Part shown: positions 58,301 through 64,000 of the stretch, piece after piece
How positions within the stretch are numbered: the first letter of the stretch is position 1
Layout of the letters: each line of letters starts with the position of its first letter
NCBI GenBank assembly: GCA_003290165.1
Contig: QNQO01008281.1
Span: 1-64,000, forward strand
Direction of reading: 5' to 3'
DNA length: 64,000 bases
From: Berberis thunbergii
Taxonomy: Eukaryota > Streptophyta > Magnoliopsida > Ranunculales > Berberidaceae
The notes under the pieces: generated by a model
Told to the model about the DNA's origin: nothing
Seen by the model: the letters and a program-made list of their open reading frames with translations, nothing else
Databases searched by the model: none
Program-made: the position numbers and the translations under genes

Positions 58301-61300
58301 CAAAAGGAGTGTTTTGGCTCTGGAGCCAAGGAACAATAATCGAAATAAAGGAACAAGAATAGAAATAAACTTTGATAAAACAATTCAATCATCAACCTAA
58401 AAACAATGAACAATCTCCTGTCTTATTTATAATATTCCTAACTCATTTGGCAAGCAAACTAAACTAACCCTATTTGGCTAATAATACCCAACTATTAATA
58501 TGGGCTTTACTTAATAGGTCCTATTATTCTTAATATTAATTTTGCCAAAGTAGCCAGTAATATTGTTAATACTACTTGCACCAATTTTATTGATTAAAAA
58601 ACCCTATTAATTCGATTAGTTTACCCTTTCCATATCAACATGAGGAGCTCTCTCCTATAACCATCTCCCCATATTGTTATAAGTGCTTACTTCCCAAGCA
58701 TGAATCCAAGAAGGGAGCAAACTATCAGCAGGTTTGAATGTGTCCCCCATAAACAACTGCCAAACTGTTCTTGCAAATTGACGATTGACGAACACATGAT
58801 CGATCAACTCGTTTTGGCTGTTACAAATGACGCAGTTGGCTTCTGACTGGATACCTCTCTGATTAGATTAACCCCAATCTGGGCCTATTTAGGTCTATGG
58901 CTGCATTTAATTGTTCATCAGTATGAGGGTATGACTTATAGCATGAGTGTGTGACAGTTTCTGGTAGGAGTATTTGATCAATAACTTTTCTTTATCTCCC
59001 TTTCAGATCATTGAATCATCACCTTCAGTTGGGTTGAATTGGAATTCCATCAACATTGGGATTCGGCTCAACTCCCAGTCGTTAATTTGACGTCACAAGT
59101 GAAAATTCCAGCTGTGGGTTCAGTGTCATAAAGTTTTTTCTATATTTTAAAATTTGTATAGTCCTTCTTATGTCAATATATGTGCCTACCAACGGGTTCA
59201 GGCTTACTAGGTTCACGTTTATTAGTCTTCCCATTCTTTTGAAGTCTTCATGGTGCTTGAATGAGAGGGTTAATCAGTTGTTTGCATATCCATGCTATTC
59301 AGCCTTTCTTTTTCTTTTAGAGCTGCTGACCTATTATAAATTTATAATGATGATGTTATTAGTCTCATGAAAGACTTTGAATTGGTTCTTCAATTAATGG
59401 ACCTTCTGCTAAGATCGATTTCAAGATCGTGACATGGTTTGAGGAAAGAGACAAAAAAAACCCAAACACATACTTATTAGTTTGTGGTCTTCTAATGGAG
59501 GTTGGGTATTAAGTTGAAGATTGTATGGAGGGATTTAGTGGAGGTTTGATGGAGAAGAATTCGACTGAAGTAAGAATTCTAAATCTAATACGGTTATCTA
59601 ACTAAATGAGATCTAAATCTAAGGCAATTAAACCTCTAGGGTTTATCTTAGACATCTAATGTCTTCCCCAGTGAATCTACTAGAGTGGAAGGTCATCAAG
59701 TGTTATTGATTTCAATCCTAAGGCTGCGGGGAGACTCACTGGAATCCTGATCGGGCCTGGCATGGCCTACATGGACTGTACCCGACCCATTAAATCCTTT
59801 AAGATAGGGCGGACATCGGTGACTAGAAAGGCAAGACTAACTTTGCCATTTCCAAACCTAACGGCCAAACATCTTTGCTGCAAATCACAATCCAAAACTT
59901 CTGGTCAGGCCTGGCATGGCCTACCTGTACCCGACCCATTAAATCCTTTAAGACAGTGGAACATTGGTGACTAGAAAGGCAAGGGTAACATTGCCATTTC
60001 CAAACCTTACAGCCAAACATCTTCGTTGCAAATCACAATCCAAAACTTTTGGTCAGGCCTGGCATGACCTAATCATACCGTACCAACACGTTCCCATCCT
60101 TTAACACAGGGTGGACATAGGTGACTAGAAAGGCAAGGCTAACTTTGTCACTATCAATCTTAACGTGCACACATCATTGTCGCTATGCAGTTAAAACAAC
60201 GTTATAACGCCGATATAATGCTCAACGGGGATGGCCCTTACGTTATGAGATTATCACGTTTTTATATCATGGCTCCGATATAACGTCGTTATATAGCTGT
60301 TATTGAGATAATGTTTTTTTTCAATAACATCTTTTTAATTTTTTGTTCTAATATAAAAAAAATCACCCATTTCATTATCGATCGAACGACCAGAGCTCGC
60401 CTATAGATCGAGAACTAGACCTCGCGGTTGACAAATAACGAGAGACGAAGAAGGAAAGCAGACAAAGAGTCGATCACACTCTCTATTGCGTTCTCAGTGT
60501 CATACGAAGGGAATATGTTTTTTTATTAATGTTTTGATATTTTTGAATTTAATGTTATGAACTTGATTTACTTTTGATCTCTATAATACATCAATACTTT
60601 GTGAGGTATTAAAAATATGTTTAACAATATATTCTGTTATATACCGTTGTATCACATTATAACTTATAACGCTCCTAGACCGTTATGGATTTATTATCCG
60701 TTTTAACTGCATAGCTTTGCTGCAATTCAAAACTCAAAATGGTTAAGGCTGGCTGGAACTGGAAAGTAAAAAATAGTCCTGAAAACCTCACAAACCGTGA
60801 GAACCATCCACCAAAGGAGATATCAGTGGAGCATGGTGCAACTCAGGAGGACCTATGTGGTAAGCTAAACCTAGTTGACCATTAACCCATTCATGTTGGG
60901 CCCGAAGTATCTCTCAATAAGCCTAGGAAGCACAAAACACCAAATAAGAGTGGAACAATGAGGATCCCACTCAAAATACCAAGTAGGCGGATTTTGGGTT
61001 TGGGCACAACTCATTCTTGAACAAAGCAATGATGGTCAGATTGGGATCCCACTCAAGCCGCCACAGTCTCAACGTAATCATTTCTCTTCGTGTCACTTTG
61101 ATAGCCCGTGCCTAGGGCCTTAAGGATAGCGATTGCAATTTGATGATATGCATAGGGCTTAGTTGCTTTAGCAAGCACTGAAGCATATATAACTACATAA
61201 ATAACTATGAACAACGATATAACAATAATTCCTTTTTGTTTTTTAAATTTGCGTCATCCAAGGATGCACGGACACGGATACGACACGGCGACTCGGCAAT

Positions 61301-64000
61301 TTTAAAAAATAGAACTCGGCGACACTGTCAAACTTAATTTTTTAATATATATTTTTTGTAACTCATAAGAACATAAAATCATAAATAATAATATTGAACA
61401 ATCAACTTGCAGGTATACATATATCAAACAAAGTGAATCTTCACTATTAAAGTCAACTTTCTTTATTTTTACGTTGGGGGCCGTTTAGTATTCTCCATGT
61501 AGGCTTTTCATCATTGGGGTTCGTTTAGCAAATCTTGGAGGCCGTTTAGTATCCTCCAACAACATATATGCTTTTCATCAGTTTCTTTTCACCACTCACA
61601 GAAGATCTCTCTCTAACAGAGCCTCCAAAGAAGGAAGCAGAGTGAAGACCAGCAAAACAGAGCCTCCAAAGAAATCGATCAGGAAAACAGAACCTCCGCG
61701 AGCTTCCGCTCTCCTTCCTTTGAGACCAGTGAAAACAGAGCCTCCGCTATCCCTCTGTTACCTGTCGATCTGTTCTCTCCTCTGTTCTCTATTGATCGAG
61801 TTCGATCTGTTCTTTGTCGATTGATCTGTTCTCTGTCGATCAATCTGTCCGATCAATCTCTCCCTCTGTCTCTCCCCCTCTCTCGATCGATATGTTGATC
61901 GATTTGTCCCTGTCTTTCCCTTTCTCGATCTCTCCCTCTCTGGACCGAGACGTGTCGATGTCTGTCAACGGATTTTGACCATTGACCACGTGTCAAATAC
62001 GTGTCGAGCGCGTGTCCGTGTCTGACACGTATTTGACACGTGATACGGGGGTTACCCGGCGTGTCGGTTCATCCTAGGTGTCATCAATTGATAGTACTGA
62101 GATACTAAGTAAATTGCTCAAATGTGCATAAATAAATATAAACTGACGACCTTCAAAGCAACATTTTTAAATGCTTGATACCACAACCGATAACTTCCAT
62201 GATTTTTACCTTTTCAACAACCTTCTTTGCTGACAGACTTATATTTCTAGTTTGTACAGTTGCACATGTTTAGTTCGCCTCAAAATTTCATCTTAAATCT
62301 CACCTGTGTATGGATATGACGATGAAACAACAATTTTAACAAGAAAAGGGTGACTAAGTATGGATATGAGTAGTTTGTCCACAAAACCCATCCCTTGGTT
62401 CAACTTTCAGGTTGGAGTAGGGGTGGGCGCGAGAGAGGATGCATTCCTATCCCATCCCGTTCGAGATCGGGATGAGATAGACCTCATCCCGACCTTGTCT
62501 CATCCTAAACGGGTTTGTTATGGGATGAACATGTACCAAATAAACTCTAATAAAGAATAACAAAAGAATTTCATCTCATATTACTCAAACATCAATAATG
62601 CTAAATTTGTGTACTTATCACTTTCATCGTAGCAATATTAAATGTCATGTAAAATTTATGGTTCAATGAACTTGCGGTTTTTTATGTCAAACATCCTCTG
62701 TGTGTAAATGTAATATAAGTTCAAAAATGAAGAATATTACTCATTGAACTCATAGTGCAAAACTAACCTAAACCATCATTTGCATTTATTTTCTACAAGA
62801 ATAATTGTCCTATAGCCAATCCAAAATGTAAAAAAAAAACATAAATTTCATGGGTTCTATTTGACCTAAAATATCCAAACTAGAGTTTCTATCTAAATAA
62901 CGAGTACCTAATCAAACTTTTAAATTTTGCAAACATTAAATATTTTGATTTAATTTCAACATATCCTAAGCTTTCCTTTAGAATAGTAGTTTGATTAAAA
63001 TAATAGTAATAAATATTAAATAAATAAGTTATGGATGGGATGGGATGGGCGGGATTGAAAATCTCCATCCCGATCCCCCACTCTAGATCAGGATGGGATT
63101 GAGATGTGTTTGATCAATCCCAAAAGGTCCGAAAAAAATCGAAACTGGAAGAGATGGGATCTTTTTGATAGAAGTTTGCTATATAGATGTTTCCTTTGCT
63201 TCCTAATATGTCTTGGGTTTTATACCCATTGGCGGCACTCTCGTGTTTCAAAAAATATATATCTCTATAATATAGCACTAGTATGATGCCCAATTTTTGT
63301 GCTTGCAGGTTGAGGAGTTGTATTCATTGGACCTGGACTCTTTGAACAATCTTCAGTCAGTGGTTATCCCCATCTCTTATTATGGTGTCTAACAGACATC
63401 TCTTCACTTTGCTTTAATGAGTTTCCCTTGTTTACAGACCAATATACGGATTGATATTTCTTTTTAAGTGGCGCCCTGGTGAGAAAGATGATCGTCTTGT
63501 GATTAGGGATCCGAACCCAAACTTGTTTTTTGCAAGCCAGGTTGGTATCAGGAAGCACTCTCTGGAGCCATGCAATATGTTCATTGTCTAACCCTTTTCA
63601 TGTGTTCACAGGTCATTAACAATGCTTGTGCGACCCAGGCAATCCTCTCAATTCTTATGAACTGTCCAGATGTGGATATTGGGCCAGAACTCACAATGTT
63701 GAAAGAGTTCACAAAAACTTCCCTCCTGAATTGAAAGGCTTAGCAATAAACAACAGTGAAGCCATCCGTACTGCACACAATAGCTTTGCAAGACCAGAGC
63801 CATTTGTGTCTGATGAGCAGAAAGTTGCAACTAAAGATGATGATGTCTACCATTTTATAAGTTATTTACCTGTTGACGGTGTCCTGTACGAGCTTGATGG
63901 GTTGAAGGAGGGCCCAATTAGCCTTGGGCCGTGTCCTGGTGGTGACTTGGGTGGTTACAGATGGTGCAACCAGTGATCCAGGAACGCATAGAGAGGTACT
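52329..64000 (+). CDS. ubiquitin C-terminal hydrolase, UCHL5/UCH37 type (5' part; five exons in window)
   Basis: Exons 52329-52359, 56613-56659, 63309-63355, 63438-63540 and 63612 to beyond the edge. Introns are GT-AG and phases agree. The start [20 protein letters not shown] is characteristic of plant UCHL5-like proteins (Arabidopsis UCH1/UCH2). Family motifs are [14 protein letters not shown] [17 protein letters not shown], then [12 protein letters not shown] with oxyanion Gln76 and catalytic Cys82, [10 protein letters not shown] with catalytic His157, and LYELDG with Asp172. The enzyme removes ubiquitin, in part at the proteasome. Exon 5 has two one-base deletions: near the A run 63713-63717, and near 63945-63955 before [14 protein letters not shown]. 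Both sides of each are well conserved, so sequence error or recent decay are both possible. Introns 1 and 2 (4.25 and 6.65 kb) are filled with transposons. The C-terminal helical domain lies off the window. Confidence 0.88.
52360..54239 (+). other. first part of ubiquitin hydrolase intron 1
   Basis: AT-rich intronic DNA. No transposon domain or gene is recognised before the LINE fragment, although 53220-53700 may be a more decayed part of the same LINE. Confidence 0.45.
54240..54658 (+). pseudogene. LINE (L1-type) ORF2 fragment
   Basis: Reading frames give [40 protein letters not shown] and [11 protein letters not shown], then [17 protein letters not shown] after a frame change. This is the region between reverse transcriptase and the zf-RVT zinc finger in plant L1 elements (usual pattern FLWG....KIHLV.W...C.PK..GGLGI...NEALL.KWLWRF). 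Both ends are missing. A hAT fragment abuts its right end. It lies in an intron of the ubiquitin hydrolase gene. Confidence 0.8.
54659..54890 (+). mobile_element. truncated hAT element, GGGGCGGAT family
   Basis: Starts TAGGGATGGCAATGGGGCGG like the complete copy at 10527-11423 and contains GGATATCCGCC and GATCCGCCCCGC motifs. The expected right terminus is missing. It is inserted at the end of the LINE fragment. Confidence 0.6.
55292..55600 (-). pseudogene. Ty3/gypsy integrase fragment
   Basis: The minus strand reads [16 protein letters not shown], a stop, [57 protein letters not shown] and VVHLHGVP. This is the end of the integrase zinc finger and the beginning of the catalytic core, with the first catalytic Asp in VFTDFV. 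The rest of the element is absent. It comes from a different copy than the gypsy at 17604-23093, because the region deleted there is present here. It lies in intron 1 of the ubiquitin hydrolase gene, antisense. Confidence 0.85.
56929..57189 (-). repeat. 3' LTR of the small LTR element
   Basis: Minus-strand start TGTAAGCAATATTAGC, end near ATTATTGCTCTTA. Direct repeat of 58330-58580. Confidence 0.7.
58330..58580 (-). repeat. 5' LTR of the small LTR element
   Basis: Minus-strand start TGCAAGTAGTATTAAC, end near ATTATTGTTCC, directly before the primer-site-like TGGCTCCAGAGCC at about 58315-58327. Confidence 0.7.
58640..58860 (-). pseudogene. LINE zf-RVT domain fragment
   Basis: The minus strand reads [20 protein letters not shown], then [17 protein letters not shown]. 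This matches the zinc-finger domain at the end of plant LINE reverse transcriptases (C..C....E...HLF..C.FA..VW). The second Cys of the usual C/H set is replaced (FVNRQFA). It is isolated, in intron 2 of the ubiquitin hydrolase gene. Confidence 0.75.
58870..59753 (+). other. intronic stretch without a recognised element
   Basis: Part of ubiquitin hydrolase intron 2. It may contain more decayed LINE DNA, but I could not support it. Confidence 0.4.
59754..60770. repeat. minisatellite of about 150-bp units, third unit split by an insertion
   Basis: Units start with GGCCTGGCATGGCCTAC at 59754, GGCCTGGCATGGCCTACC at 59908 and GGCCTGGCATGACCTAATC at 60056 (periods 154 and 148). Each continues with CCCATTAAATCCTTTAA, GGTGACTAGAAAGGCAAG and AACATCTT.G.TGCAAATCAC. 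The third unit breaks off at 60182 and resumes at 60715 with CTTTGCTGCAATTCAAAACT, after the 532-bp insertion. Confidence 0.8.
60183..60714. mobile_element. MITE-like element with perfect 15-bp inverted ends
   Basis: CTATGCAGTTAAAAC (60183-60197) is inverted exactly at 60700-60714, and further inside GTTATAACG and CGTTATA motifs continue the inverted similarity. Flanks CATTGTCG and CTTTGCTG may be a decayed 8- to 9-bp duplication, so hAT or Mutator-like is possible. A GC-richer block at 60380-60510 (CGATCGAACGACCAGAGC) differs from the rest and may be captured. Confidence 0.7.
61259..62077. mobile_element. non-autonomous hAT element, GACACGT-rich family, copy 2
   Basis: Begins CAAGGATGCACGGACAC and ends, inverted, CTAGGATGAACCGACACG. 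The 8-bp flanks match at 7 of 8 bases (GCGTCATC at 61251-61258, GTGTCATC at 62078-62085). Same family as 5557-6250. The centre (61480-61960) differs from copy 1 and is rich in GATCTGTTCTCT, TCGATC and CAGAGCCTCC phrases, so it looks like foreign or captured DNA. Confidence 0.8.
62418..63084. mobile_element. possible hAT-like remnant with GGGATGGG motifs
   Basis: The left edge TAGGGGTGGGCGCGAG resembles hAT ends, and TAGAGTGGGGGATCGGGATG (inverted, at about 63084) could be the other end. Subterminal CATCCCG/CGGGATG repeats are present on both sides. No target duplication matches, so this is tentative. It lies in intron 2 of the ubiquitin hydrolase gene. Confidence 0.35.

Larger units (their letters stand above)
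56929..58580 (-). mobile_element. small non-autonomous LTR retrotransposon
   Basis: Direct repeats of about 250-260 bp at 56929-57189 and 58330-58580 share GGCAAGC.AACTAAACTAACC, TGGCTAA.AATACCC, GGGCTTTACTTAATAGG and CGATTATTG (minus strand). On the minus strand the right copy is followed by TGGCTCCAGAGCC, resembling the initiator Met tRNA primer site, so it is the 5' LTR. The 1.14-kb inside has a Glu/Lys-rich then Pro-rich frame (58320 down to about 57667), perhaps gag-derived, and no pol. No target duplication is clear. It lies in intron 2 of the ubiquitin hydrolase gene, antisense. Confidence 0.7.

Noticed and set aside
59762..60020. Open frames on both strands at 59.8-60.0 kb
   Set aside because: They follow from the 150-bp minisatellite units.

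Overview
The window is nuclear DNA of a flowering plant, very probably a eudicot. It is AT-rich. The few genes are split by long introns and separated by layers of transposable elements. Protein similarities are all to plant families. No bacterial operons, organellar genes, rRNA or CRISPR arrays are visible, and the species cannot be named from the sequence alone.

Four host genes can be read. (1) At the left, on the minus strand, are the first two coding exons (7453-7563 and 1029-1119) of a mitochondrial carrier resembling the basic amino acid carrier BAC1. The intron is 6.3 kb and the rest lies off the left edge. (2) At 25585-29694, minus strand, is a complete five-exon gene for a 298-residue clade F-type protein phosphatase 2C with every motif intact. 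Two ABRE/G-box motifs lie just upstream of its start. (3) At 37689-39459, plus strand, is a small three-exon Agenet (Tudor-like) gene with one frameshift. (4) From 52329 to the right edge, plus strand, are the first five coding exons of a UCHL5/UCH37-type ubiquitin C-terminal hydrolase. Its introns of 4.3 and 6.6 kb are full of transposons. These genes are not functionally linked. Plastid-like, GRAS and AIG2-like gene fragments also occur, mostly inside transposon boundaries.

Mobile DNA makes up most of the rest. At 15.3-25.1 kb lies an old CACTA (En/Spm) element with remnants of both its transposase (TNPD-like) and accessory (TNPA/Transposase_24) genes. A Ty3/gypsy retrotransposon (17604-23093) interrupts it, and two tRNA-derived SINEs of different families interrupt the gypsy copy. 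At least five non-autonomous hAT elements have 8-bp target duplications. One hAT-like element (35156-36233) carries a piece of a GRAS (SCL6/HAM-like) gene. A 3.67-kb segment (36386-40052) bounded by PIF/Harbinger-type ends and TAA duplications contains the AIG2-like pseudogene and the Agenet gene. A foldback Mutator-like element is nested inside another copy of the same family (42253-44680), and two related long-inverted-repeat foldback elements sit directly upstream of the ubiquitin hydrolase gene (48750-51169). LINE, gypsy and small LTR-element fragments, minisatellites and microsatellites fill the introns.

The three most notable points are the probable gene capture at 35-40 kb, the self-nested foldback elements, and the recurrence of one-base indels, mostly in A/T runs, in otherwise well-preserved exons. 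The last point may mean sequencing errors rather than dead genes. All calls come from reading the sequence by eye, and no alignment or database search was run.
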